A stretch of DNA of 64,000 nucleotides, from assembly GCA_009602725.1 (NCBI GenBank), contig WELB01000006.1, forward strand, positions 916,632-980,631. The letters run 5' to 3'. Of this stretch, positions 47,301-57,397 are shown piece after piece. Position 1 is the stretch's first letter; each line of letters begins with the position of its first letter. Below the pieces are notes generated by a model. That model saw nothing but the letters and a program-made list of their open reading frames with translations. It had not been told where the DNA came from and made no database searches. The stretch is from Spirogloea muscicola. Its lineage: Eukaryota > Streptophyta > Zygnematophyceae > Spirogloeales > Spirogloeaceae. The translations under genes and the position numbers were made by a program.

Positions 47301-48695
47301 CACTGACATTGCATGCCAAGCGCGAATACTTGATGTACTTTGTCGGTTCTGGGATTAGTTGACTATGAAGTGAAGTTGCCATTAGCTGCTGCCAGCTAAT
47401 CTGCCCGGTTACAATTAGACTTGCTGGTCTGCCACTGGCCTCTCCAAGGCAAGATACATCTGAATGGTTATTGAGCCACGACTTAGTGCAGAACAAGTGG
47501 TTGAGGAGCATGGTATTGAGCATTCCATATACGGCACCTGACGAGGCCAAAGGCAAAGGTGAAGGCAGCGGTGGCAAAGAAGCCAACTCGCCGGCCCTTG
47601 AGGTCTGCAAGAAGGCCCCAGCAGTAGCTTCCCCTGGCAGTTTCACAACATGGTTGCTGTTCATGAGGGCTTGCTTGATTAAGGATAGGCTTCAGGATTA
47701 CAAGCATACTCCTGCGCATGCCCACACATGCTCCCCAGGTGCAAGTAGAGTGTCCTTAATGGACCTCCCACTGCCATTGGTTCTGAGGAGGCCCAAGGGC
47801 ACTGTGGAGCATACAGGAAAATGCCGAGGAAAACGAGGCTGGTAAGAAGAACCTCCTGGCTTGAAGACAGTCCCCACTCGCATCTCGCCTGCACGCGCAT
47901 TGTTCCCTCTGGTGGTCAGTGAGAAGTCTAGGCCAGCTCTGAGCTCGACTGACATCAAGTGCCCCACACCAAGGAGCATGGCCGATTGTGGTCATAAAGT
48001 TGAGGGCTGCCAAGGGAGCCCTGTCAGAAGGGGCAGCCTGTTGGAGCGTACCGCAGGGCCGATGAAGGACAGGAGGATGACCTCGAGGGCGTCTGCGAGC
48101 CAAGCAACGCCGGTGTAGCCCACCAGGCAGGCCTGGAATAGGCCAAAGCCTGTAACAAGCAACAATTGGGGCAATCCTAGCTTACGGTGATCTATCTACC
48201 GGCTCAATTAAGAATAGGGCCAGGAGAGGTAGGCTGTCAGGCCCTCCGGTACTGCCATTTGCAGGGCCAGCTTGTAGCCCGGCAGAACTACTGCTCAGGC
48301 TGAGAGTCTGGCTCTCGGTCTCTACGATTTCCTAAGCTCAGGACTGGAGCTCCAAATGCGGCATCGCTCCTTCCTCAAGGTGCTGGATGGCCGGGTGCCG
48401 GCCGTGACCCACCTTGGCCAGCAATGGCCTCGTCGACCGTGAACGTCGGCAGCGGCGCGTCCAGACCAGCGCGGCCGCCTTCGCTCTCGCCAGCGGCGCC
48501 CTGAGCCCACGCCACAGGCGCTGCAGCAGCTTGAGGGACGCCCGACGGTCCTTGCTGTGTCTGTCCGCCGATCAGTAATGGCGTCCTATCTCGCGGTGAA
48601 GCTCGGAGCGGGCTGGCGCCGGCAGGTCGCACCGGTGAGGCCGGCGCCGACGGCTGCGGTACGCCCTCGCCCGCTCGCCCCATCTCGATGCTCAT
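44318..48695 (-). CDS. MFS transporter, NiaP / SV2-related organic cation type
   Basis: Plant relatives (organic cation/carnitine transporter 7, NiaP) move nicotinate and related small organic ions across membranes. The N-terminal exon (48695-48413) ends [11 protein letters not shown]. Exon 48149-48052 gives [20 protein letters not shown] and [10 protein letters not shown]. Then come [60 protein letters not shown] (47290-47235), [19 protein letters not shown] (about 46960-46905), [20 protein letters not shown] (about 46755-46690), [49 protein letters not shown] with [26 protein letters not shown], and finally [20 protein letters not shown] ending at TGA 44318. Twelve membrane segments are accounted for. 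The loop before YRDVLIAS is about 100 residues long, longer than usual, and may include an in-frame intron. Substrate is inferred from the family only. Confidence 0.88.
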
Positions 48696-50248
48696 GAGCG
48701 CAGCATCGGTGGAGACGACAGGAGCAGCCGCCAGCGACTACTGCAGTCGATGCAGCCGAGCCATGGCCACCGGCCGGAGATCTCAGCCGGCTGAGCCTGC
48801 GACGCTGGACATCGCCGTCCTGACGACCGCGCCTGAGGAGGCGCTTGCTGTGAATGATCTGGGCCTGGCCTGTTGGTGCACGTTACATGCTCGTGCATAT
48901 AACGGGCTAGGTGCTTGATGGGGAGGCCTTTACGGACTATTTAGCAGGATGAGATGGGGACATTATGGGGATCCATTGATGGGGACATTATCTTCTAAGT
49001 GAAGCTGACTAGTCGGGCAATAACAGTTGTCTGCACGTACTTTGGGGAGCGAGGCAAGCGATGGACTGGCCCGGCATCACGGTGGTCGTGTCTCACATGC
49101 AAAGCTACAATGGTTACTTGCAGATGGCTTTAGCTATTGCCAAGGAAAATTGAAAATGACATGTTATTGTTAAATTGTTATCAACAAGTTATGACAAGGC
49201 CCAAATCTTGACAAGTCTGTGCCCTGATGATTTCGAACATCACAAGGTGTCAGTGTGTGCAGGTGTGGATGTGTTTGATGGAAGGCCAGCAAAGGTCAAG
49301 GAAAGGGATGATAAGGATGAACACAATCATCACCTTACACCAACTTCTTACCACAACTTCGACATAACCATGACCATCTTAAGTTGATATAAAGCCACAA
49401 GCACCTAGGGGTGTCGCGGCTACCCTCGCCATGTACTGTTGGTCTCCTTTTGTGAATGGAGGTGCGGGCCCTTGCACAGAAATTACTTCTGGCACCTGTG
49501 TTAGCTAATCATGCAACATTAGGCTAGCCTGATACAAGCGTGACTCTATTATCATGGTACTAGGGCCTTGCCTAGGATCTATGGGGCTGGCCCAACGCAC
49601 TCTGTTTGCCTTGGAATGCACTCCTTTGCCTGGGTGAGCAGGTCACCTGACAAGCATAGTATGTCATATTGAAGAAGTACAATGATAAACAAATGCTAAG
49701 AAAAATCAAATACCATGATAGCTCATGTCGTGCAGCGGAGTACTACCGTTCACCCTCAGCTAGCGGAATGATATGGTACACTTCAAAGACACCAGACATC
49801 AAAGACCACTGCATAAGCTAGTCCACTAGATACAAAGCTCGTGACATCTATGCAGTAAAAAGGCAACAAGTGAATAAGGAGAGTAGGTTAATATGGAAAA
49901 AGCAGGTACATAGTCTGACATGGTTATTCCATGGTTTGAAAGGGCAGAAAGGTCTGCCTGACAGAGGGGCAATCTATGTTGCAAAAGAATATACACAGAA
50001 TATATTGCAGACAATGTTGTATAGAGTCCTACAAGGAAGACATCAATAGCAAACTTCTGATCTGCCAGTGGCAGCCGAGCTTGCAAACGCCAACGCAGAC
50101 GCGGACTGAGAAAGTGCCTGGACAACAATACTATTGCAGATCTCATTGCAATAGTGAAAGTGCTGCTGGACGCTCCACAAAGGGTCTGGCCATTGTATGG
50201 CCTCACTCACGCCAGCATGTGCCTTTTGAATCTAGGAGTGCTTGCTCC
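48696..50248. other. Intergenic, no gene found
   Basis: The transporter's upstream region is followed by an AT-richer stretch (49130-49900). Frames are short and no product is recognised. Confidence 0.35.
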
Positions 50249-51123
50249 TCATTTTTCACCGAGCTCGGCCAAATAGACCTGGCGACGGGGTCGTCGAGTC
50301 CTCCTTTGCAATGGCCGCATGCCCCGCAGCTTCACAGATGCCTCCTTGCCCCAGAGAAAAGGGTTCACAGTGAGACTATCGTCAGCCAGGCTGCCCAGCT
50401 CATCAACCTCCACATCATCCATCCTGCCGGTGGAATCAATATCCCCTCTCTCCGCCAATTTCAGCGACTCATTGTCCCGCTCCTGCCGTTCCTGTCGTTG
50501 CAGGAAACTCCGTGCGGACTCTTTGGGCAGGAGCTCAAATTTGCTTGCATAGTCATGATCAAAGCTGTCCATGTCGGAGATGCGACCGAATCTTGCAAGC
50601 AGCCCCCGTCGAGGGCCTCCCCGCTTCACGCCCCCGTCCTCCACGGCCTCCTGGCCCTCCTCTTCCGAGGCCTCTGCCTCCTTGGCCAAGCCGGCAGCTA
50701 CTTGCGCGCCTTGGAATCTCAAGGCCGCTAACGTGCTCAGAGCCACGCCCCCCGCATCATGATTCACGATACTGATAAGCTCCGTCGCACCGGCCCCAAC
50801 AATTGGCCACGTGAACGCAAGAAACTGACAACCAGCAAATGACGACAACGCATCGTCAGGGCGACGAGAAGTAGCACGACTTGAACAAAGAGATGGTGGG
50901 ATTTTGGGGCCTGAGGAGCGCTAACAAGACAGAGGAGTGGCGCTTCATACATGGCAGGGGTAGTCACTAACGCTATTGCAATGTGCAAAGCCAGCCACCC
51001 TGGCTGCATGTGCAGCATAACTGGCAGAACCAAGAGATCCGCTCCTAGCAAGACCAAGAAGCGGTGCTTCACCTGCAGCGCCAGCAGCAGGGTGGCCGGT
51101 ACAAAGCCGCCCATGCGCCTCAT
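50249..51123 (-). CDS. Membrane protein with charged C-terminal tail, unrecognised
   Basis: At least two exons: one ending at 51073 (CTGCAG|GTGAAG) and 50824-50249 (after TTGTCAG), joined in phase. From the ATG at 51123 this gives 208 residues. The start is uncertain because the frame is open further upstream without a clear ATG, so a 5' exon is likely. The junction creates a hydrophobic region (GFVPATLLLALQ, then FLAFTWPIVGAGATELISIV). A charged tail follows with FGRISDMDSFDHDYASKFEL, LPKESARSFLQRQERQERD and a basic end (RRTRRPRRQVYLAELGEK). I do not recognise the family. Sequence 5' of the first exon reads, in another frame, like a transit peptide, so plastid location is possible. Confidence 0.5.
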
Positions 51124-51699
51124 CGCGGCAAGCTGAGCGAAAGAACTCCAAATCTGCGCCGGTAGTGCAGAGGCAGCGAACCCCGCGGGCAGGAGCCGCC
51201 AGAGCCAAGGCCGGCAGTGGCGGCACGCCTAGAGCATCGCCGCCGGCTCTGGCCCTGGCTCCGACGTCGGAGATGGCGCGCCGGCTCAGCAAGGGCTCTC
51301 TGAAGGAAGGGGCGGCGCCCGTCGGACGCGGCGGCGGCGGCGGCGGCGGCGGCGACGGCGGCGGCGACAGTCGGGCAAAGCTCAGCAAGGCCCTCGAGTA
51401 ACCGGTGGGTGGACCGTCTCTCTCCCTCCCTCCTCCTCCCCTCCCCCCGCGATGCTGGGCGCCTGCCCGCGCGCCTCCCTTTTGCGCGGCTGCCAGCCTG
51501 TCCCCAGGCCGCCATGGCCGCGGGCAGCGGGGCCCCGCCATAGCCAGGCGGGCGGCGGCGAGCGCCCCCCCGACGCCTGCCAGCCTCCGGCCGACGGCTG
51601 CCCGTCGGCTTCCCGACGGCCCTGACGCGGCCGGACGTCGGGCGGGCGTGGCAGGCGGGGGTCGTGCAGGAAGGGGCCGGGCGCGGAGGATGATCATTG
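51124..51699. other. GC-rich 5' region of the membrane-protein gene
   Basis: This is probably its promoter and first exon. There are long compositional frames on both strands and a (GGC)n-type microsatellite at about 51330-51365. Confidence 0.4.
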
Positions 51700-51775
51700 C
51701 TCTTCCCAAACCTTGTCCATTCCTTCGGGCTGGCCTCTCCCAGCCACCAGTTAATCTGGCCGCGCTTGCTCTTCC
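51700..51775 (+). repeat. Hairpin repeat copy, subfamily D
   Basis: ACCTTGTCCATTCCTTCGGG, CTGGCCTCTCCCAGCCACCA, GTTAATCTGGCCGCGCTTGC, TCTTCCC: a complete D core. Confidence 0.9.
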
Positions 51776-51794
51776 CAAAGCTGAAGTTAGAGAA

Positions 51795-51868
51795 GCAGCT
51801 CTCCCAAACGGGGCAAGGATTGCGGCAAGGGCTGTGAAAAGTCAGCTACAAGAGAGTGAACAAGGTGT
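51795..51868 (-). repeat. Hairpin repeat copy, subfamily A, diverged
   Basis: AAGGGCTGTGAAAAGTCAGC flanked by CAGCTCTCCCAAACGGGGCA and GAGAGTGAACAAGG. Confidence 0.7.
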
Positions 51869-51912
51869 GAGATAGGCGATGGCTGTGTGAGAGCAAACCT
51901 GAGACAGAGAAG

Positions 51913-52051
51913 CAGTTCTTCCATCGGTGGCGAGGGCTGTGTAAAGAGAAGAAGTGGCTCTCTCAAGGCCAGCCCACACAGTGGCTCTCCCAATGGGGGC
52001 AAGGGCTGTGAAAAGCCAGTACGAAAAGAATTGACAAAGGTTCGAAGGGGC
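51913..52051 (-). repeat. Two to three clustered subfamily A copies
   Basis: A partial copy (51913-51960, GTGGCGAGGGCTGTGTAAAG) is followed by a fuller one (51980-52051) with GTGGCTCTCCCAATGGGGGC, AAGGGCTGTGAAAAGCCAGT and AAAGGTTCGAAGGGGCC. Confidence 0.75.
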
Positions 52052-52106
52052 CAAATGACAGAGGGGCCTAATATGCTAAGCAGCTACGAAGGGGCCTGAA
52101 GAAGAA

Positions 52107-52240
52107 AAGGCTCTCTCAAGGCCAGCCCACAAACGAGAGAGAGGGTCCAAGGTCCAAATGAGGCCGGAAAGTGTGAGAAGTGTGAATAGTGAAGCGGCTG
52201 CGGAAGTCCAGCCCAATGTAGAGTGGACAAGGTCCAGAGG
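52107..52240 (-). repeat. Partial hairpin repeat copies
   Basis: Pieces include AGGCTCTCTCAAGGCCAGCC (about 52108) and GCGGAAGTCCAGCCCAATGT with GTGGACAAGGTCCAGAGGGG (about 52200-52240). Confidence 0.55.
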
Positions 52241-52253
52241 GGCCGCCGGAAAG

Positions 52254-52315
52254 AAGCAAGCGCGGCCAGATTAACTGGTGGCTAAGAGAGGCCACAGCCC
52301 AAGGGAATGGCCAAG
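52254..52315 (-). repeat. Hairpin repeat copy, subfamily D
   Basis: AGCAAGCGCGGCCAGATTAA, CTGGTGGCTAAGAGAGGCCA, then CAGCCCAAGGGAATGG. Confidence 0.85.
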
Positions 52316-52618
52316 CGCCGGAACGTGCTACGAACGGGGAGGAGAGGAAACAACTGCAAAGTAGATTGGAGTGGCTAATCTTGCTGGGAAACCCAACCCT
52401 ACTAGCCACGCGCCCGTCTGCTGTCCGCACAGCGTCGTACAGTGCAAACACGTCCTCGTGGCGGCTTTCTCAGCGCCCCGACGTGCGGCACGCGCGGGGT
52501 CCCCACTAATAAGTATCTCCGCTCGGATGAGGATAGAGGAATCGTCTGCCTGGCGGGGCCCACTGGATATTTTTTACAGAAGAGGGACGCTTCCTGGAGA
52601 GGGCGGTGGCTGTGAGAG

Positions 52619-52735
52619 GAGAAGGGCTCGCCCAGAGAGGATAGGGGCTGGAAAAGGCCAGCCCCAAAAAGAATGAACGAAGTGCGAGAAGGGGCAAGAG
52701 CTGTGAGAGGCCAGCCCGAAAAAAGAGATAATTTT
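52619..52735 (-). repeat. Subfamily C copy followed by partial A copy
   Basis: GAAGGGCTCGCCCAGAGAGG, ATAGGGGCTGGAAAAGGCCA, then GGGCAAGAGCTGTGAGAGGC and CAGCCCGAAAAAAGAG. Confidence 0.75.
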
Positions 52736-52974
52736 GAGCCTCAATACGACGGGGGACTCCTACGCGTCCCACAAGCGCGGCCAGATTAACTGGTGGCTGG
52801 GAGACGTCAGCCCAAAGGAATGGACAAGGTCTGAAGGAGCCGGAGTGCTAAGGACTAAGACAGCAGCAAGCGAATTCTCAGTAACCTCTAGTCAGTAGAT
52901 GCAAATCTAAATAGCTAGCATGCGGAAAGACGTCGCCCTGACGGAAGCCGGAGGCTCCCGCCAGAGCGCGGCCT

Positions 52975-53040
52975 CAAGAAGCAAGCGCAGCCAAATTTAC
53001 TGGTGGCTGGGAGAGGCCAGCCCAAAAGAATGGACAAGAC
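52975..53040 (-). mobile_element. Subfamily D hairpin element with 4-bp direct repeats
   Basis: The insert is flanked by GCCT (52971-52974 and 53041-53044); the uninterrupted paralogue has one GCCT at 29780-29783. Minus-strand reading: GTCTTGTCCATTCTTTTGGG, CTGGCCTCTCCCAGCCACCA, ending GCGCTTGCTTCTTG. No open frame. Confidence 0.85.
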
Positions 53041-53101
53041 GCCTGCGCGCAAGTGGACCGCGGAAGCTGCAAAGAGACGGCCAGGCGCATCCGGAAGACT
53101 T

Positions 53102-53188
53102 CCCCTGGCCCCTTCTCGTCCTTTGTTCATTCTTTTTTGGGCTGGCTTTTTCCAGCCCCTATCCTCAATGGGCGAGCCCATTCTTCTC
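53102..53188 (+). mobile_element. Subfamily C hairpin element with 8-bp direct repeats
   Basis: The insert is flanked by GAAGACTT (53094-53101 and 53189-53196); the paralogue has a single GAAGACTT within CCGGAAGACTTGGGCG. It starts CCCTGGCCCCTTCTCGTCCT, inside the long C element, so it is 5'-truncated relative to the 178-bp form, and ends CCCATTCTTCTC. Confidence 0.92.
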
Positions 53189-53435
53189 GAAGACTTGAGC
53201 GAGGGACCCGGCGACGTGGAAGCCAGGCTGCTCGCCCTGCTGCCCGTGGGGGCGGGCCGCTGCTCGCCGCGCAAGGCGGTGAAGCAGGTCGAGCCATTTG
53301 GCGCCAAGGCGCCGTGTACGTTGACGTCCCAGGTGGTGGGGAAAGCCCAGGAACCCGGTATTTTCTCCAGGTGAAAGCAGAAGCAGGGATATTCTCTCTT
53401 CTCTCGCTATCTCGCTATAGAAGAAAGAAGAAAGA

Positions 53436-53500
53436 AATTGCTCGCCCATGGAAAAAGAGGGGCTAGCAATGCCACCACCAGAAAAGAATGGACAATAACA
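53436..53500 (-). repeat. Hairpin repeat copy, subfamily B
   Basis: GCTCGCCCATGGAAAAAGAG, GGGCTAGCAATGCCACCACC, AGAAAAGAATGGACAAT; the stem is partly lost. Confidence 0.75.
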
Positions 53501-53548
53501 GAAGGCCACAAAAACTGTGATAAGGATGTGTAACAACGAGAAATGAAG

Positions 53549-53760
53549 CTCTTCCAAAGTGGCGAGGGCCGTAAAAGTAAGATCATCCAAAATCACACAG
53601 GTATGCAAGGGACTCCTATGCTCATCAGAAGGGGCGAGGGCTTGTGAAAGGCCACCCCGAACAGAATGGACAATGTCCTAGCAAAGAAAAGTAAACAGCT
53701 CTTCCAAATTGACAACAATGGCTGTGAGAGGCCAGCCCAAAGAAATTGACGAGGTACGAA
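53549..53760 (-). repeat. Three diverged hairpin repeat copies
   Basis: Remnants at about 53549-53580 (GCTCTTCCAAAGTGGCGAGG), 53630-53680 (GGCGAGGGCTTGTGAAAGGC, GAATGGACAATGTCC) and 53697-53760 (GGCTGTGAGAGGCCAGCCCA, AAGAAATTGACGAGGT). Confidence 0.65.
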
Positions 53761-55012
53761 AAGCGAAGTGGCCACTTAGTACTCCAGGCGTTTCTAGGTG
53801 CTGCCTGGCGCTGCAAGCCTTCAGCGCTTTGTTTGAAGCACATGACGCCACACCTGTGCACCGGCAGGCAGGACGCACCTGGCCCTCCAACTCTGGGTAT
53901 TGCCTCGACGTGTTGATTACAAAGTCCACAAGCTTCTTCTCTTTCTGCTGCTACTTTCACAGCTATTGCCAAGTTGGAATAGCTTGTCCTTCTTCTGAGT
54001 GCTGCTTACTTCAACCAGCGGCTGTTGATCAGAAGTAACAAATAATGACAATCAGTCGTGAATGCCATTTGCTTAGTTGCGCTGTTTGCGCTTCTGCTCA
54101 TTCTGAGCCTTGCGCACTCTATTTGGGCTGCCCTTCAATTGCAAACGCCCCCGCTCAGATGAAGTTATCCTCTTTTCCGTCTTATCCTCATTACTATCGT
54201 ACAAGAGGGGACGATGACTGTAAAAGGGCAGCCAAAAAGACTGGACGGGTTAAGAAGCGGAAAGCATGCAGCTTAGCAATTGGGTACTAGGAAGCTTGTC
54301 AGTAATCACTAGTCAACAGTCACAAGTCGGGATATCTAGCAGCAGTGAAATAAGTGCAAAGACAGAAGGTTTTTGGAGTCGCCGCGCCAAGATCTAGAAC
54401 GGGCAGCCTGGGCGCGACCTGCCCGGTGATGCGCATGGCGACCCCTATCCTCAATGAGCGAGCCCTTCTTCTCCTGAAGGGCTCTACGAGGGAGAGCACT
54501 GCCCTCCAAGGGAGAACACCTTCTCGTTCTCTGCAGAGAACGCGAGCTGCTTCTACAACAGATGCGATGGTTTCTGAAGTGCACGACCAGTGTGGTGAAA
54601 ACAGGAATCATCTCTTTAGGAAATATGCCAGCTCCTCCGTAGGGCCAGTCTGTATCAGTGACATAGTCCGACAGAGTCAGCAAAAACTGGTTGATGCAGC
54701 ATGGTTTATCATCGTCGTGCTAATGTGCTAATGTGATAAGGCAAGCTTACTTAGACAGCAAATCGACGACCGACAGACATGGTGCAGAAATAAGACACTG
54801 TGATCATTGTGACAAGCTGTTTGAGCAGCTTTTGCTCGACCCAGCCTTGCAAGGCGAAGGCCAGTGAGGCCCTGCCAGGGAATGGACAAGATGTGATGAG
54901 CTAGCTGGTATGTGCACAAGACGCCGTGAGCTAGCTGGTACGTCTGCTTTGACTTGACTACCTTCTGGCAGGAGCACGGCAAGCAAGGATATGGACACCT
55001 CCTCTCCACGTC
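53761..55012. other. Inter-repeat DNA, no gene found
   Basis: Apart from a weak hairpin remnant at about 54200-54250 (GACTGTAAAAGGGCAGCC) and a tail-like piece near 54450 (CCCCTATCCTCAATGAGCGA), only short frames are present. Confidence 0.4.
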
Positions 55013-55113
55013 TTCTCCAGCGCCTTTGGGCCTTGTTCACTCATTTGTGGGCTCGCTTTACTCAGCCCTCAACCCCTCAACCCCCTTGGAAGAGCTTCTT
55101 CTTCTTCTTAAGC
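55013..55113 (+). repeat. Hairpin repeat copy with (CTT)n tail
   Basis: GGGCCTTGTTCACTCATTTG, TGGGCTCGCTTTACTCAGCC, then CCCTTGGAAGAGCTTCTTCT followed by more CTT units. It has the clearest simple-sequence tail of the family. Confidence 0.75.
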
Positions 55114-55436
55114 CTCCTCAGCTTGCTGAAATGCCAGGAATTCGACGTTCAGATGGACAAATCTGTGGCGTGCTTGTCTGCGTACATGGACGCCTTGAAA
55201 GGCACGCGCAAGTATGAACACGGTCTGCCAAGAGCATTTGGCAGAGCAATTTCGTACCAGAGTGCATGGTACAACGGTCACCAAATGTAACAGACTGCGG
55301 AAGTGAAAGCGACCACGTTAGAAGGCGCATCAAGAATGGATGACATGTCAGTAGAGTGCACAAATTGTTGGAAGTACTCGCTAGCAGAGTGGGCCCTGAT
55401 ACTACACAGGCAGCAGCAGCTCTCAGACGACATGAA

Positions 55437-55505
55437 CTCTGTCCATTCTTTTCTGGGCTGGCTTTGCTAGCCCCTTTTTTTCTATGGGCGAGCAATTTCT
55501 TCTGT
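55437..55505 (+). repeat. Hairpin repeat copy, subfamily B
   Basis: CTGTCCATTCTTTTCTGGGC, TGGCTTTGCTAGCCCCTTTT, TTTCTATGGGCGAGCAATTT. Confidence 0.85.
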
Positions 55506-55904
55506 AGCTCACACAGCACTTGGAGGTTTGCGCAGAACGGTTCAGGGAAGCAAATATCCCGGCAGAAGCAGATTTGCAGCAGCTTATGCAAGTTCGACTT
55601 AAAGGAAAGCTTCGCAGACCAAATTATGTCAGATAGTCTGGAAAAGCCAGACAGTACTTGGCAACCTCTGTCAGAGTATTTTGAAGTGCTCCCCAAAGTC
55701 GAGAAGTGCTGCTTGCAGCTCAAGTTAAGTCCTTGAAGGTGCTGAATGAAGAACCAGCTAGTGCCAAGGGCGTCAGTAAGACAAGGGACAGCGTGCACGC
55801 TGGAGTTACCCAGCCGATTCGGTAAGGCCAAATTTTGTCGGCAGGCCGACCCCTCCCGCCACCTCTGCGGGCATGCTACCTGCAGCGGACAGTCGCCCCA
55901 ATAG

Positions 55905-57282
55905 GCATGGTGGGCGAGCTCTACAAGGAATTCGACAAGTCCCTTCTGCAGGCCCTGGCATCCCTTCTATATTCTTCATCTTTCCTCTCCGCTTCATCCC
56001 TCCAAGAAGAAGTGGCTCTCCCAATGGGGACAAGGGCTGTGAAAAGCCAGCCCGACATGAATTGACAACGGTTCGAAGGGGCCAAAATGAATCCCTCCAG
56101 GCTTCCCTCCCCACTCGCATGGGCGACCTTGTCTGCCGGTCGTTGGAGCAGACGGTGCAAGCAGCCGTCCTGGGCTGCTGGCACCAGAGCGCCTCTCTGC
56201 TTCACATGCGCTTCCCTTGCCTCCACGACCCCGTACGCAATGTGGAGGAAGGCTCCTTCCCCTTTCCAAGGGGATCTGAGGAGCATCCGTGACTCGGCAA
56301 TCGCCTCTTTTCCTTCCCTACAACTACTTACGCCATTCTCCGCCCTCGCACAAGCTTCAGATAGAGGGGCTGGTCCAGACTGGTTACGGCAGTGGAAGTT
56401 GAGCGCGGCAGAAGGTTGAGAAGGCTGCCAGAGATTCACAACAATCCAAGGAGACTGGCAAGACTTACTTCTCTCGCTACACCTGGTGCCACCGACTGGA
56501 TCCCTTCACACGCCGTCGCCAACGCCTTCAGCATCAGCTCCGAGGCCTTTCGGACGTTGCTTCGACTCTCCCTCGGACTCCCACCTAAATGCCTGATTGG
56601 GGTGCGCCAGTGTGAGCGTGGCTTCCGTGCAGAGGGTGCTGAGCCACTCACACGCTGCGATGCCCCACTGGACCAGAAGTGGTGGGCATCCACAACCTCC
56701 TCCGCAATGCCCTACGGTTTGATGCGCTACGCCGGGTACTGTGCGATCGTGGAAGTCAACAACATCATGCCTATCACCACGAATGCCCAGGGACGTCATC
56801 ATCGCTGCACATTTGACATTGTGGGCGTGCAATCTGGTGGAGGACCACGGGCCTTTGTCGATGTTGTTATTACGGAGGCCTATAAAGGTCCAGCATCCAC
56901 GCACATTGCTGGCCACGCAGTGGGCAGTGCAGAACAAAGAAAGCTGCAGTACTACTCCGATTACCCCAAATGCGATCAGCTCCTGCCAGCGGCAGTCGAC
57001 ATCTTTGGCTGTGTGGGTCCTCGTTTCCACACTCTCCTTCAGAATATTCCCAATCCAGGCGACACACGACATGCAGATGTGTTCCTGGCTGAGTTGGGCT
57101 TGCCAGCTGCATATCTGTCATTCTTGCAACGAAGAGTTTCGGCCTGTTTGCAGCGTGCTCAGGCTAATGCTTTGCACCAGAAAGCTGGGCGAGTTCTAGT
57201 TGGTGGCAGAAGGGCTTCGTATCTGCCATCTAGTATTCAGGCATCCATTAGCGACCCTTATGTTTTGACCCGTGGTTACTGA
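55905..57282 (+). mobile_element. LINE-like retroelement fragment (C-terminal region)
   Basis: Two stretches resemble the part of non-LTR reverse-transcriptase polyproteins downstream of the catalytic domain: LQASLPTRMGDLVCRSLEQ near 56090-56150, and a frame from 56392 to TGA 57282 (296 residues) with SSEAFRTLLRLSLGLPPKC, FDIVGVQSGGGPRAFVDVVI and a C-terminal ALQR-like helix. No reverse-transcriptase catalytic block is seen, so this is a truncated relic. A subfamily A hairpin element is inserted in it at 56005-56090. Family assignment is by remembered pattern only. Confidence 0.55.
56005..56090 (-). mobile_element. Subfamily A hairpin element with 9-bp direct repeats
   Basis: The 86-bp insert is flanked by ATCCCTCCA (55996-56004 and 56091-56099). 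Minus-strand reading: TCATTTTGGCCCCTTCGAAC, CGTTGTCAATTCATGTCGGG, CTGGCTTTTCACAGCCCTTG, ending GAGAGCCACTTCTTCT. It lies inside the LINE-like fragment, so it inserted later. Confidence 0.9.
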
Positions 57283-57397
57283 GCGGGTCATTCTGCTGTA
57301 GGTTATGTAGGTCTTCAGATGTGCGTGCCTTTGTACTTGGCCGTTTGGCCATTTGGCCCACGTTTGTTTCAATTACACGAAAATTTTATAAGCAGCC

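Larger units (their letters stand above)
52768..53325. repeat. Segmental duplicate, copy carrying two repeat insertions
   Basis: It aligns with 29577-29981. The extra length is explained by a 66-bp insertion (52975-53040) and an 87-bp insertion (53102-53188), each flanked by a short direct repeat. It includes a subfamily D core at 52771-52842. Confidence 0.9.

Noticed and set aside
51165-51401. Plus-strand frame ending RRLSKGSLKEG then poly-Gly
   Set aside because: It lies over the 5' end of the minus-strand membrane gene, includes a GGC microsatellite and has no continuation.
52619-56090. Hairpin repeats as rho-independent-type terminators or MITEs
   Set aside because: The stems lack following U-tracts in a consistent orientation and lie away from gene ends. 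The three inserts lack terminal inverted repeats and have variable duplication lengths, arguing against a MITE.
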